This document shows positions 1 to 9,410 of a DNA stretch of 64,000 nt, piece after piece (position 1 is the first letter of the stretch; each line of letters begins with the position of its first letter). Under the pieces are notes generated by a model, which searched no databases, had not been told where the DNA came from, and saw only the letters and a program-made list of their open reading frames with translations. This stretch comes from Acidobacteriota bacterium. Its GTDB lineage: Bacteria; Pseudomonadota; Alphaproteobacteria; Caulobacterales; Hyphomonadaceae. Location: contig JADJRB010000001.1 in the NCBI GenBank assembly GCA_016712445.1, forward strand, positions 1,488,001-1,552,000. Reading direction: 5' to 3'. Made by a program: the position numbers and the translations under genes.

Positions 1-549
1 AAGAACTCGAAGTCGCGCCTGATCGGGCCGAACTGCCCGGGCCTCATCACCGCCAACGAGTGCAAGATCGGCATCATGCCGGGCTCCATCTTCAAGAAGG
101 GCTCGGTCGGCATCGTCTCGCGCTCCGGCACGCTGACCTATGAAGCTGTGTTCCAGACCACGAACGCCGGCCTCGGCCAGACCACGGCGGTCGGCATCGG
201 CGGCGACCCGGTCAAAGGCACCGAGTTCATCGACATGCTGGAAATGTTCCTGGCGGACGACGAGACCAAGTCGATCATCATGATCGGCGAGATCGGCGGC
301 TCGGCCGAAGAAGAAGCCGCCCAGTTCCTGATCGACGAAGCCAAACGCGGCCGCAAGAAGCCGATGGCCGGCTTCATCGCGGGCCGCACGGCACCGAAGG
401 GCCGCACGATGGGCCATGCCGGCGCAATCGTGTCGGGCGGCAAGGGCGATGCAGAATCCAAGATTGCAGCGATGGAAGCTGCGGGAATCCGTGTAAGCCC
501 CAGCCCGGCGCGTCTTGGTACGACGCTGGTCGAAGTGTTAAAGGGTTAG
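1..549 (+). CDS. sucD: Succinyl-CoA synthetase (ADP-forming) alpha subunit, C-terminal part
   Basis: This is the 3' part of sucD; the reading frame is open from base 1, so the start lies outside the window. Succinyl-CoA synthetase makes succinate, CoA and ATP from succinyl-CoA in the cytosolic TCA cycle. The visible part contains GPNCPGLI near the beginning, the [13 protein letters not shown] stretch of the CoA-ligase domain, the MIGEIGG segment, and [12 protein letters not shown], where the histidine is the phosphorylated active-site residue of the family. It ends normally after the VLKG C-terminus. The sucA and sucB genes follow on the same strand, as is usual in alphaproteobacteria. Identification is secure; only completeness is limited by the window edge. 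Confidence 0.97.
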   Translation, partial: KNSKSRLIGPNCPGLITANECKIGIMPGSIFKKGSVGIVSRSGTLTYEAVFQTTNAGLGQTTAVGIGGDPVKGTEFIDMLEMFLADDETKSIIMIGEIGGSAEEEAAQFLIDEAKRGRKKPMAGFIAGRTAPKGRTMGHAGAIVSGGKGDAESKIAAMEAAGIRVSPSPARLGTTLVEVLKG

Positions 550-696
550 AAGACCCTCCTGGTTAGTTTGCAGCTGCGCGCGTCCTGAAGGTAGCGCGGC
601 TGCAGGCGGGGCTCTGCAGCCCGTGACCTGCAGGCGGCATCATCCGCCCCCATATAGCTCGCCGGGGGCGGCAAGCTCTGGAAGGATGATTTTTCA

Positions 697-3600
697 ATGG
701 CAGACGATGGCAGCCCGGTGAACGGTCCGCGCAGCTCCGGCAACACCGCGATGCTGGAAACCGCGTTCCTTTACGGCGGGTCGGCGCTCTATCTCGAACA
801 GATGCAGGCCGCCTATGCGAAGGACCCGTCGTCGGTGCCGGAGAGCTGGCGCAGCTTCTTTGCCGAGCTGGGCGATGACGGCGCGGCGGCCACGAAGAAT
901 GCCGAAGGGGCAAGCTGGAAGCGCGCCGGCTGGCCGAAGCCCGTGAGCGACGAACAGGTTGCTGCGTTTGACGGCAACTGGGCGCTGCTGGAGCCGAAGC
1001 TCGAGAAGAAGATCAAGGCAGCCAGCCCCGCGGCGGCGCCGGCCGACATCTCGCAGGCGGTAACCGATTCGATCCGTGCGCTGATGATGATCCGCGCCTA
1101 CCGTATCCGCGGCCACCTCGCCGCCCAGCTCGACCCGCTGCGCCTCAACGGGTTCGGCGAGCAGCCCGAGCTTGATCCGGCCACTTATGGCTTCAAGCCG
1201 GAAGACCGCGACCGCCCGATCTTCATCGACAACGTGCTCGGTCTCGAGCGCGCGACCATCAACCAGATGCTCGACATCCTGAAGCGGACCTACTGCTCGA
1301 CGCTCGGCATCGAGTTCATGCACATCTCCGACCCCGCCGAAAAAGGCTGGCTGCAGGAGCGCATCGAAGGCCCCGACAAGGGCGTCGCCTTCACCCGCGA
1401 AGGCAAGTTCGCGATCCTGCGCAAGCTGATCGAGGCGGAGACCTTCGAACGCTTCCTGCACAAGCGCTATCCCGGTACGAAACGCTTCGGCCTCGATGGC
1501 GGCGAAGCGGCGGTGCCCGCGCTGGAGCAGATCATCAAGCGCGGCGGCGCCCTAGGCGTCAACGAGATCGTCGTCGGCATGCCGCACCGCGGCCGCCTCA
1601 ACATGCTCGCGGCCGTGATGGGCAAGGGCTATGACAAGATTTTCCACGAATTCCAGGGCGGCTCCACGCAGGGCGCCGGCGAGTTCGGCTCGGGCGATGT
1701 GAAGTACCACCTCGGCGCCTCGTCCGACCGCGAGTTCGACGGCAACACCGTCCACCTCACCATGAACGCCAACCCGTCGCACCTCGAAGCGGTGAACCCG
1801 GTCGTGCTAGGCCGCACGCGCGCCAAGCAGTTCACGGCGTCGCAACAGAGCGGCAAGCTCGACCGCTCGCAGAAGCTGCCGCTGCTGCTGCACGGCGATG
1901 CTGCGTTCGCGGGGCAGGGCGTCGTGGCGGAGTGCTTCGCGCTCTCCGGCCTGCAAGGCTACCGCACCGGCGGCACCATCCACTTCATCGTCAACAACCA
2001 GATCGGCTTCACCACCAGCCCGATGTACTCGCGCTCGTCGCCGTACCCGTCGGACGTGGCGCTGATGGTCCAGGCGCCGATCTTCCACGTCAACGGCGAC
2101 GATCCGGAAGCGGTTGTCTATGCGGCCAAGGTTGCGACCGAGTACCGCCAGAAGTTCGGCAAGGACGTCGTCATCGACATGTTCTGCTACCGCCGCTTCG
2201 GTCACAACGAGGGCGACGACCCGACGATGACCCAGCCGGTCATGTACAAGGTCATCAAGGACCTGCCGTCGACGCGCGAGATCTACGGCAAACGCCTCGT
2301 CGCCGAGGGCCTGATGACGGCCGACGATGTCGCCGCCCAGGTGAAGGAGTTCGAAGACTTCCTCGAGAAGGCCTTCAACGCCGCCAAGGACCTGAAGACC
2401 AACAAGGCCGACTGGCTCGAAGGTCATTGGTCGGGCTTCAGCCTGCCGATCGACGACGATCGCCGCGGCAAGACCGGCGTCGCCAAGAACCGCCTGAAGG
2501 AACTGGGCGACGCGATCACCGCGCTGCCCGCTGGCCTCGACGTGCACAAGACCGTCGACCGGGTCATCGCCCGCCGCCGCGAGAGCTACGAGACGGGCAA
2601 GGAAATCGACTGGGGCGGCGCCGAACACCTCGCGTTCGCAAGCCTGCTCGATGAAGGCTTCCCGGTGCGCCTGTCCGGACAGGATTGCGGCCGCGGCACC
2701 TTCGTGCAGCGCCACAGCCATATCGTCGACCAGACGACCGGCGAGCGCTACACGCCGCTGAACCATATCAATGGCAAGCAGGCGCCGTACGAAGTGATCG
2801 ACTCGCTGCTCTCGGAAGAGGCGGTGCTGGGATACGAGTATGGCTATTCGCTCGCCGACCCGAACACGCTGACCCTGTGGGAGGCCCAGTTCGGAGACTT
2901 CTGCAACGGCGCGCAGGTCTATTTCGACCAGTTCATCTCCAGCGCGGAGCGCAAATGGCTGCGCATGTCGGGCCTCGTGATGCTGCTGCCGCATGGCTAT
3001 GAAGGTCAGGGCCCGGAGCATTCCTCGGCCCGCCTCGAGCGCTTCCTGCAGATGTGCGCCGAAGACAACATGCAGGTGTGCAACCTGACGACGCCGTCGA
3101 ACTATTTCCACGCCCTGCGCCGCCAGATCCACCGCGAGTTCCGCAAGCCGCTGGTGATCATGACGCCCAAGTCGCTGCTGCGCCACAAGCTGGCCACCTC
3201 GACGATCGACGACATGAATGCCAAGTCGACCTTCCACCGCATCCTCTGGGACGACGCCGAGACGCCGGGCCGCGAAGGCAAGGTGAAGCTGGTGAAAGAC
3301 AACAAGATCCGCCGCGTCGTGCTGTGCTCGGGCAAGGTCTACTACGACCTGTTCGAAGCGCGCGAAGCGTCGGGCGCCGATGATGTCTACCTGCTGCGCA
3401 TCGAGCAGTTCTATCCGGTGCCGCGCAAGTCGATGGTCACCGAGCTGAAACGCTTCCCGCAGGCCGAGCTGGTCTGGTGCCAGGAAGAGCCGCGCAACAT
3501 GGGCGGCTGGACCTTCATCCGTGACGAGATCGAATGGTGCGCGGCTCAGGCCGGCTATGCCCGTCCGCGTCCGGCCTATGCCGGCCGTCCGCCGAGCGCC

Positions 3601-3705
3601 GCCACCGCCACCGGCCTGATGTCGAAACACCAGGCGGAACTTGCCGCCTTCCTGAAGACGGCCTTCTCGCCGGACCCGGTCGATGACCGGACCGTTACGC
3701 CCTAA
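697..3705 (+). CDS. sucA: 2-oxoglutarate dehydrogenase E1 component
   Basis: Thiamine-diphosphate-dependent E1 of the 2-oxoglutarate dehydrogenase complex, which decarboxylates 2-oxoglutarate and passes the succinyl group to the lipoyl arm of E2. The 1002 residues match the family length. Near the N-terminus is the E1 N-domain ([24 protein letters not shown]). The catalytic core has [31 protein letters not shown] and [10 protein letters not shown], and the transketolase-like part has [14 protein letters not shown]. An AAGGA-type ribosome site about 11 bases upstream favours the ATG at 697. A later in-frame ATG at 751 sits just before the conserved N-domain and is the alternative start. The 147-base gap after sucD contains no gene. 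Confidence 0.97.
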   Translation: MADDGSPVNGPRSSGNTAMLETAFLYGGSALYLEQMQAAYAKDPSSVPESWRSFFAELGDDGAAATKNAEGASWKRAGWPKPVSDEQVAAFDGNWALLEPKLEKKIKAASPAAAPADISQAVTDSIRALMMIRAYRIRGHLAAQLDPLRLNGFGEQPELDPATYGFKPEDRDRPIFIDNVLGLERATINQMLDILKRTYCSTLGIEFMHISDPAEKGWLQERIEGPDKGVAFTREGKFAILRKLIEAETFERFLHKRYPGTKRFGLDGGEAAVPALEQIIKRGGALGVNEIVVGMPHRGRLNMLAAVMGKGYDKIFHEFQGGSTQGAGEFGSGDVKYHLGASSDREFDGNTVHLTMNANPSHLEAVNPVVLGRTRAKQFTASQQSGKLDRSQKLPLLLHGDAAFAGQGVVAECFALSGLQGYRTGGTIHFIVNNQIGFTTSPMYSRSSPYPSDVALMVQAPIFHVNGDDPEAVVYAAKVATEYRQKFGKDVVIDMFCYRRFGHNEGDDPTMTQPVMYKVIKDLPSTREIYGKRLVAEGLMTADDVAAQVKEFEDFLEKAFNAAKDLKTNKADWLEGHWSGFSLPIDDDRRGKTGVAKNRLKELGDAITALPAGLDVHKTVDRVIARRRESYETGKEIDWGGAEHLAFASLLDEGFPVRLSGQDCGRGTFVQRHSHIVDQTTGERYTPLNHINGKQAPYEVIDSLLSEEAVLGYEYGYSLADPNTLTLWEAQFGDFCNGAQVYFDQFISSAERKWLRMSGLVMLLPHGYEGQGPEHSSARLERFLQMCAEDNMQVCNLTTPSNYFHALRRQIHREFRKPLVIMTPKSLLRHKLATSTIDDMNAKSTFHRILWDDAETPGREGKVKLVKDNKIRRVVLCSGKVYYDLFEAREASGADDVYLLRIEQFYPVPRKSMVTELKRFPQAELVWCQEEPRNMGGWTFIRDEIEWCAAQAGYARPRPAYAGRPPSAATATGLMSKHQAELAAFLKTAFSPDPVDDRTVTP

Positions 3706-3737
3706 CCCCTTCCAGCAATCGCCCGGGATCCAGACCC

Positions 3738-5267
<1,530 letters not shown>

Positions 5268-5279
5268 GAAGCGAGGCTG

Positions 5280-5564
5280 ATGTTTCGCTGGCTGGAATCA
5301 AAGATCGAAAAGGCCTTGATGAATTGGGTTCGCTCCGATGCTACAGAGCCCGACAAATGTGACCATGAATGGTGGGTATACTCCACCGCCAGCCAGCCAC
5401 GCCCGTGTCTGGAGGTTCAATGCTATTCGTGCATGTCTGTTGGCAGCGTTGATGACCCTTCGGAGGCGGAGTGGTCGCGCGCCTATTCCGCGCCTTCAAA
5501 GAGCTATCGCTGGAAAGAGCCGGAGCGCGTCAGCATTGGCAATCAGTGGTTTCCGGGAGTCTAA
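5280..5564 (+). CDS. Small hypothetical protein with Cys/His zinc-ribbon-like spacing
   Basis: A 94-residue protein of unrecognised family. It starts 12 bases after sucB with a GAGG ribosome site 5 bases from the ATG. The N-terminus looks like an amphipathic helix (MFRWLESKIEKALMNWV). The middle holds CDHEWW followed by C-x-E-V-Q-C-Y-S-C, a Cys/His arrangement that could bind zinc. The C-terminal part is rich in Trp, Ser and Glu. It could be cotranscribed with sucAB, but nothing in the sequence ties it to the TCA cycle. Its stop overlaps by 4 bases the stop of the convergent methyltransferase gene. Judged real from codon use, ribosome site and tight packing; the function is unknown. Confidence 0.65.
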   Translation: MFRWLESKIEKALMNWVRSDATEPDKCDHEWWVYSTASQPRPCLEVQCYSCMSVGSVDDPSEAEWSRAYSAPSKSYRWKEPERVSIGNQWFPGV

Positions 5565-6262
5565 CGCTTCGCCGCCACCCAGCCGCGCATCATTGCCGCC
5601 TGATAGGCCGGGGCTGGCGGCGTGAACCCTGCCGCCTCGATCAGGCTTTCCAGTTCGGATGGTCCGTGTACGCCGAAATCGCGGCCATAGGCATCGACCC
5701 AGCCTTTGCGGTTCTCCTCCGCCACGCCGCCAAGGCGCAACAGGTCCAGCCACAGGCCCAGCGTGCCCGGGAATGTCGGCGCCTGCCTGTCGGCGCACAG
5801 GTCCAGATTGAATAACAGCCCGCCCGGCTTGAGGCGCGCAGCGATGTCCTCGAAGAAGGATTGGCGCGCAGGCGTCTCCGTCAGGAAATGCGAGACCAGC
5901 AGGCTGGTCGCGCCGTCATGCGCCTCCAGCGGCGCGCCGGACACATAGTCCGCAATAAACGTGCAGCGGCCTGCAAAGCCTTCGGCCTCGGCATGGCGCT
6001 TCGCCACCGCCAGCATCGGCGCGGACGGATCAATCAGCGTGAAATGCCAGCCCTGAAAGCGCGCGGCGAGGTAGCGTGCCTCTGCGCCGGTGCCCGCACC
6101 CGCCATCAGGATGCGCGCATCGCCGGGAAGGCTCGCAAAGTGCGCCTCCACCAGCAGGTGGACCGCATCCTTGATCGGCTGCATGGCCGCGAACTGATTG
6201 TCATACACTTCGGCGCGCGCCGCATCGAAATGGGTGGACAACGGGGAAGGGGCAGTCGACAT
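5561..6262 (-). CDS. Class I SAM-dependent methyltransferase
   Basis: A Rossmann-fold methyltransferase of about 233 residues, taking the ATG at 6262 (MSTAPSPLSTHFD) as start; an upstream extension to 6319 does not look like coding sequence. Motif I is LMAGAGTGAEARYLA, followed by the acidic residue of motif II in LIDPSAPM, and a post-motif region RLKPGGLLFNLDL. The layout resembles bacterial CmoA/UbiE-like methyltransferases, but the substrate cannot be told. It converges on the 94-residue gene with a 4-base overlap and diverges from the YghU-like gene. A 15-base imperfect palindrome at 6280-6294 sits just upstream of the start and may control it. Confidence 0.85.
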   Translation of the reverse strand: MSTAPSPLSTHFDAARAEVYDNQFAAMQPIKDAVHLLVEAHFASLPGDARILMAGAGTGAEARYLAARFQGWHFTLIDPSAPMLAVAKRHAEAEGFAGRCTFIADYVSGAPLEAHDGATSLLVSHFLTETPARQSFFEDIAARLKPGGLLFNLDLCADRQAPTFPGTLGLWLDLLRLGGVAEENRKGWVDAYGRDFGVHGPSELESLIEAAGFTPPAPAYQAAMMRGWVAAKR

Positions 6263-6279
6263 CGCGGCGATCCTAGAAT

Positions 6280-6294
6280 TGTTATACAGTAACA
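6280..6294. promoter_or_regulatory. Candidate operator palindrome upstream of methyltransferase
   Basis: TGTTA-N5-TAACA, a perfect 5+5 inverted repeat in an unusually AT-rich patch between two divergent genes. It lies 17-31 bases upstream of the methyltransferase start. Read on the minus strand it overlaps a TATAAC -10-like hexamer, so a bound protein would block transcription. No cognate regulator is adjacent. Confidence 0.3.
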
Positions 6295-6397
6295 TATATG
6301 GGCCGCGAACTTCACGCAAGAATGATCCGGCAGGCCTTGCAATCGCGCACGCTACGCCGACCTATGGCACCTGAGAGTCTGGCTAACGGAGACCGAC

Positions 6398-7276
6398 ATG
6401 GCTGACCCCACCTACACGCCGCCGAAAATCTGGACCTGGGACAAGGAAAGCGGCGGACGTTTCGCCAGCATCAACCGTCCGATTGCCGGGCCGACGCATG
6501 ACAAGGTGCTGCCCGTCGGCAAGCACCCGTTCCAGCTCTATTCGCTCGGCACGCCGAACGGCGTCAAAGTCACGATCATGTTCGAGGAGCTGCTCGCGGC
6601 CGGGTTCAAGGACGCCGAATATGACGCCTGGCTGATCAATATCGGGGAAGGGCAGCAGTTCGGCTCCGGCTTCGTCGACATCAACCCGAACTCCAAGATC
6701 CCGGCGCTGATGGATCATTCCACCAACCCGCCGACGCGCCTGTTCGAATCCGGCTCGATGCTCATCTATCTCGCCGAGAAATTCGGCGCCTTCCTGCCGA
6801 AGGACCATTATGCGCGGACCCAGGCGATCAACTGGCTGTTCTGGCAGATGGGCTCGGCGCCTTTCCTCGGCGGCGGCTTCGGTCACTTCTATGCCTATGC
6901 GCCCGAGAAGTACGAGTATCCGATCAACCGCTACGCGATGGAAGTGAAGCGCCAGCTCGACGTGCTCGACCGCCACCTCAAGGACAACGAATACTTCGCC
7001 GGCAAGGAATACTCGATCGCCGACATGGCGATCTGGCCCTGGTATGGCGCGCTGGTCACCGGCGCCGTGTACGATGCCGGCGAGTTCCTGCAGGTGCAGG
7101 AGTACAAGAATGTCATTCGCTGGATGAAGCAGGTCGGTGCGCGGCCCGGCGTGAAACGCGGCCAGATGGTCAACCGCACGTTCGGAAAGCCCGAGTCGCA
7201 GCTGCGCGAGCGCCATGATGCCAGCGACTTCGACACGAAGACGCAGGACAAGCTCGAAGCGCAAGCCGGCAGCTGA
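6398..7276 (+). CDS. yghU: Glutathione S-transferase family, YghU-type disulfide-bond oxidoreductase
   Basis: A 292-residue cytosolic GST-superfamily protein of the YghU/YfcG (Nu-class) type. Known members bind two glutathione molecules and show disulfide-bond reductase and organic hydroperoxidase activity. Family marks include the long N-terminal extension before the thioredoxin fold, HPFQLYSLGTPNGVKV, INPNSKIPAL with the cis-proline, and FESGSMLIYLAEKFG with the glutathione-binding Glu-Ser. A C-terminal all-helical domain contains YFAGKEYSIADMAIWPW. The start at 6398 has a GGAG ribosome site. The gene stands alone on its upstream side and is followed after 3 bases by an unknown gene, which may be cotranscribed. 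Confidence 0.92.
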   Translation: MADPTYTPPKIWTWDKESGGRFASINRPIAGPTHDKVLPVGKHPFQLYSLGTPNGVKVTIMFEELLAAGFKDAEYDAWLINIGEGQQFGSGFVDINPNSKIPALMDHSTNPPTRLFESGSMLIYLAEKFGAFLPKDHYARTQAINWLFWQMGSAPFLGGGFGHFYAYAPEKYEYPINRYAMEVKRQLDVLDRHLKDNEYFAGKEYSIADMAIWPWYGALVTGAVYDAGEFLQVQEYKNVIRWMKQVGARPGVKRGQMVNRTFGKPESQLRERHDASDFDTKTQDKLEAQAGS

Positions 7277-7279
7277 TCC

Positions 7280-8245
7280 TTGTTCGGACTGTTCGGGAAA
7301 AAGGCGCCCGCCTTCGATGTGGCGGAAGGCAACATTCATGTCGGTCCGGGCCTCGGCCTGCTCAAGGCAGGCGACGGCGCCGCGCTCGGCGTGCTGTATG
7401 CCGGCTTGCCGCCAGCGGACCGCGTGCATTTGCTGGATGGGCTGGGCCAGCTCAGCGAGATCGGCGCCGCGCTGCCGCCGCGCAGCCAGCATCCCTCGCT
7501 CGCGGCGGTTGAAGGCGGCCTGCGTTATGTCTGGGCCCACCGGCTGAGGGGTTTCGCGACGGCGGACCTGACCAGCGACGCGCAGGCCTTCAGCATGTAT
7601 GACATGGCAGACCAGGCGCATGAGGCGCTCGCGGAAGCGGCGCATCTGACGCCTGGTGACAGCGCGCTGCACACGTTCCGCATCCGCACCGAAATGCTCG
7701 CCCGTGGCACTGACGGCGGCTTCGAGGCCATCGTGCGCGACCTTGAGGCGGCAGGGGAGGCCAATGTAAGCGCCGAGCTTGCACGGTTGAACTACCTGGC
7801 GCCCAAATGGCACGGCAGCGTCGAAGAGATGCACGCGGTAGCCGACGCCGCCGCGACCGCGCCGAACGCGGCCTTTCTAGGTCTCAAGGCGCGCGCCTAT
7901 ATCGAGGAATGGCTCTACGAGATGGCGATGAACGACGAGGACGGCGCGGCCGACGCCATGAAGGCGCGCGTATCGGGCGCCGCCTTCAAGCAGGAACTCG
8001 CCGATCTCGATGACCGCTTCTGGGCGATGGCGCAATCCGGCCCGGCGATGACGGCGGCAGAGGCGCATTTCGCCCGCAACCAGTTTGCCTGCCTGTTTGC
8101 CGCTTTTCCCGATCGCGAGCGGCTCAAGCGCCACCTCGCAGCGCTGGAAGTGCCGGCGGCCACGCCCTGGGGATACCTCGCCGGCGGGGACGTGCCGGCC
8201 TTTGTGGCGAAGCTGCGCCGGCGGCTCGGCCTGCCGAAAGCCTAG
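7280..8245 (+). CDS. Hypothetical protein, helical, no recognised family
   Basis: A 321-residue protein beginning at a TTG three bases after the yghU stop, suggesting translational coupling. The sequence (FGLFGKKAPAFDVAEGNIHVG at the beginning) is alanine-rich and mostly helical. It alternates short helices in a pattern that recalls TPR-like repeats without a clean consensus. No signal peptide or membrane segment is seen, so it is probably cytosolic. The C-terminus is basic (KLRRRLGLPKA). I do not recognise a domain and assign no function. Codon use matches the neighbours. A TTG start is unusual, but no in-frame ATG or GTG lies near enough to the conserved-looking N-terminus to replace it. 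Confidence 0.75.
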   Translation: MFGLFGKKAPAFDVAEGNIHVGPGLGLLKAGDGAALGVLYAGLPPADRVHLLDGLGQLSEIGAALPPRSQHPSLAAVEGGLRYVWAHRLRGFATADLTSDAQAFSMYDMADQAHEALAEAAHLTPGDSALHTFRIRTEMLARGTDGGFEAIVRDLEAAGEANVSAELARLNYLAPKWHGSVEEMHAVADAAATAPNAAFLGLKARAYIEEWLYEMAMNDEDGAADAMKARVSGAAFKQELADLDDRFWAMAQSGPAMTAAEAHFARNQFACLFAAFPDRERLKRHLAALEVPAATPWGYLAGGDVPAFVAKLRRRLGLPKA

Positions 8246-8328
8246 TGCGGCGCCGTGCCCGGTGGCTTGCCGCGGCCCGGCACCCCATGTATCGGGCGGG
8301 ACACCTTCTTGCTCAGGCCCGGTGACGC

Positions 8329-8673
8329 ATGACGACCTATACTTCAGATCCCCGCCGCCACACGGCCGAAACCGCCGGTGCGATGACCGATGTGCGCTAC
8401 GAGATCGACCGGATCGACCGGCTGCTGGTCGAAATCCTGGCCGAGCGCCAGTCGTTCATGGACGCGGCGGCCCGCATCAAGGGCGACCGGGCGGTCGTGC
8501 ATGACCGGGCGCGGATCGAGGATGTGGTGGCCAAGGTGAAGGCTGAGTGCCCCAAACATGGCTTGTCGCCGGCGATCGCGGAACCGGTCTGGCGCACGCT
8601 GATCGACCGCTGCATCGCCTACGAGTTCGAAAGCTACGACGCGCTGCGCCGCCCGGTCGACGCCAAGTCGTAA
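8329..8673 (+). CDS. Chorismate mutase family protein (AroQ type, monofunctional)
   Basis: A 114-residue protein matching the all-helical AroQ chorismate mutase fold, which converts chorismate to prephenate for phenylalanine and tyrosine synthesis; some family members act as isochorismate-pyruvate lyases. Visible pattern: YEIDRIDRLLVEILAER in helix 1, an Ala-rich turn with a conserved lysine (AARIKGD), DRARIEDVVAKVK in helix 2, and PVWRTLIDRCIAYE at the end, with the usual late glutamate. The first 20 residues lie outside the domain, so an internal ATG at 8383 is an alternative start. Its last 40 bases overlap the 3' end of the convergent Hpt gene. Confidence 0.85.
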   Translation: MTTYTSDPRRHTAETAGAMTDVRYEIDRIDRLLVEILAERQSFMDAAARIKGDRAVVHDRARIEDVVAKVKAECPKHGLSPAIAEPVWRTLIDRCIAYEFESYDALRRPVDAKS

Positions 8674-9023
8674 GCCGCCCGGGCCGCCGCTTCGAGCGTT
8701 TCGCCCAGCGAATCCTTGATATCGTTGAGCAGCACGGAAGCGTGCGCCGGGCTGGGCGCGGTTTCGCTGCGGCCGGCCTTTTCAGCCCGTTCGCATACGG
8801 CAGCGAGCTTCAGCGCCCCGATGCCGAGACTTGCGCCTTTCAGCGTATGCGCGGCGTCGGACCATTCCCGGGCCGGCAGGCGCGGATCGAGCAGGCGTGA
8901 CCAGAGCTGGGCCTGATGCTGGAAAATCTCGATCACTTCGAGGCCGAGTTCGGTGTCGCCGCCAGTCATGGCCGCGAGGTGGGCGAGATCCATCACGGGC
9001 AGGGGCGGGCGCGGCTCGGTCAT
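8634..9023 (-). CDS. Hpt (histidine phosphotransfer) domain protein
   Basis: A single-domain histidine phosphotransfer protein of 129 residues. The phosphoacceptor motif is AAHTLKGASLGIGA, with histidine 59. It sits in a four-helix-bundle pattern that begins with LPVMDLAHLAAMTGGD and continues with the IEIFQHQAQLWSRL helix. Proteins of this kind shuttle phosphate between hybrid kinases and response regulators; partner proteins are not next to it. The ATG at 9023 is chosen because AGGAGA lies about 8 bases upstream; a GTG at 9041 lacks one. A CtrA-like sequence at 9063-9078 sits 40-55 bases upstream. The last 40 bases are antisense to the chorismate mutase gene. Confidence 0.88.
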   Translation of the reverse strand: MTEPRPPLPVMDLAHLAAMTGGDTELGLEVIEIFQHQAQLWSRLLDPRLPAREWSDAAHTLKGASLGIGALKLAAVCERAEKAGRSETAPSPAHASVLLNDIKDSLGETLEAAARAAYDLASTGRRSAS

Positions 9024-9062
9024 TCGGGGTCTCCTGTGCACCGGAACCCTGCGGGAAGCGCA

Positions 9063-9078
9063 TTAGCATCCTGTTAAC
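9063..9078. promoter_or_regulatory. Candidate CtrA-like binding site
   Basis: TTAG-N7-TTAAC closely matches the alphaproteobacterial CtrA consensus TTAA-N7-TTAA. It lies between the divergent Hpt gene (start 9023) and a small membrane-protein gene (9193). Only one site is seen and one base deviates, so this is a candidate. Cell-cycle control of a phosphotransfer protein would make sense in a Caulobacterales-like genome. Confidence 0.4.
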
Positions 9079-9192
9079 GAACCGGACGGCGCAAAAAGTT
9101 CGCGGGATATCGATTGTCGAAAACCCTCAAATCTGCTAGAGGCAGCGCCAATGCGGACGAAATCGCCGCATTTCGCTTTCGGGGACACCGCG

Positions 9193-9333
9193 ATGACCAA
9201 CCTGCTCATCCTCATCCGCAATCTGGTCCTGGCCATGATTCTTGCCTGGATCGGCCTCGAATTTGCGCCCGACTCGTCTGACAAGGACGACAAGCCGGCG
9301 GAAGACTCCGTGCTGACGGCCGTTTTCGGCTGA
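9193..9333 (+). CDS. Small single-pass membrane protein, hypothetical
   Basis: A 46-residue protein with one hydrophobic segment (NLLILIRNLVLAMILAWIGL) followed by an acidic, lysine-containing tail (SSDKDDKPAEDS). The tail predicts an N-in or membrane-anchored micropeptide with a polar tail. The ATG at 9193 is preferred over 9151 because the upstream codons look like intergenic sequence. No family is recognised. It stands between the Hpt gene (divergent) and the large coiled-coil gene, and could be cotranscribed with the latter, whose start lies 77 bases downstream. Because it is short, the call rests mainly on the clean membrane segment. Confidence 0.5.
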   Translation: MTNLLILIRNLVLAMILAWIGLEFAPDSSDKDDKPAEDSVLTAVFG

Positions 9334-9410
9334 GGAATCCTGCAAAGGCTTAACCTCCCGGCGTGTAATCTGCCCTCGCAGCAACACACGAGGCGCGTTA
9401 TACTTTGGAT

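Noticed and set aside
1807..3630. Long antisense frame inside sucA (about 600 codons)
   Set aside because: Fully overlaps the conserved sucA gene; no start signal and no recognisable protein.
5280..5564. Small gene after sucB as an E3 or TCA component
   Set aside because: 94 residues with Cys/His pattern, no FAD/NAD motif; it cannot be dihydrolipoamide dehydrogenase.
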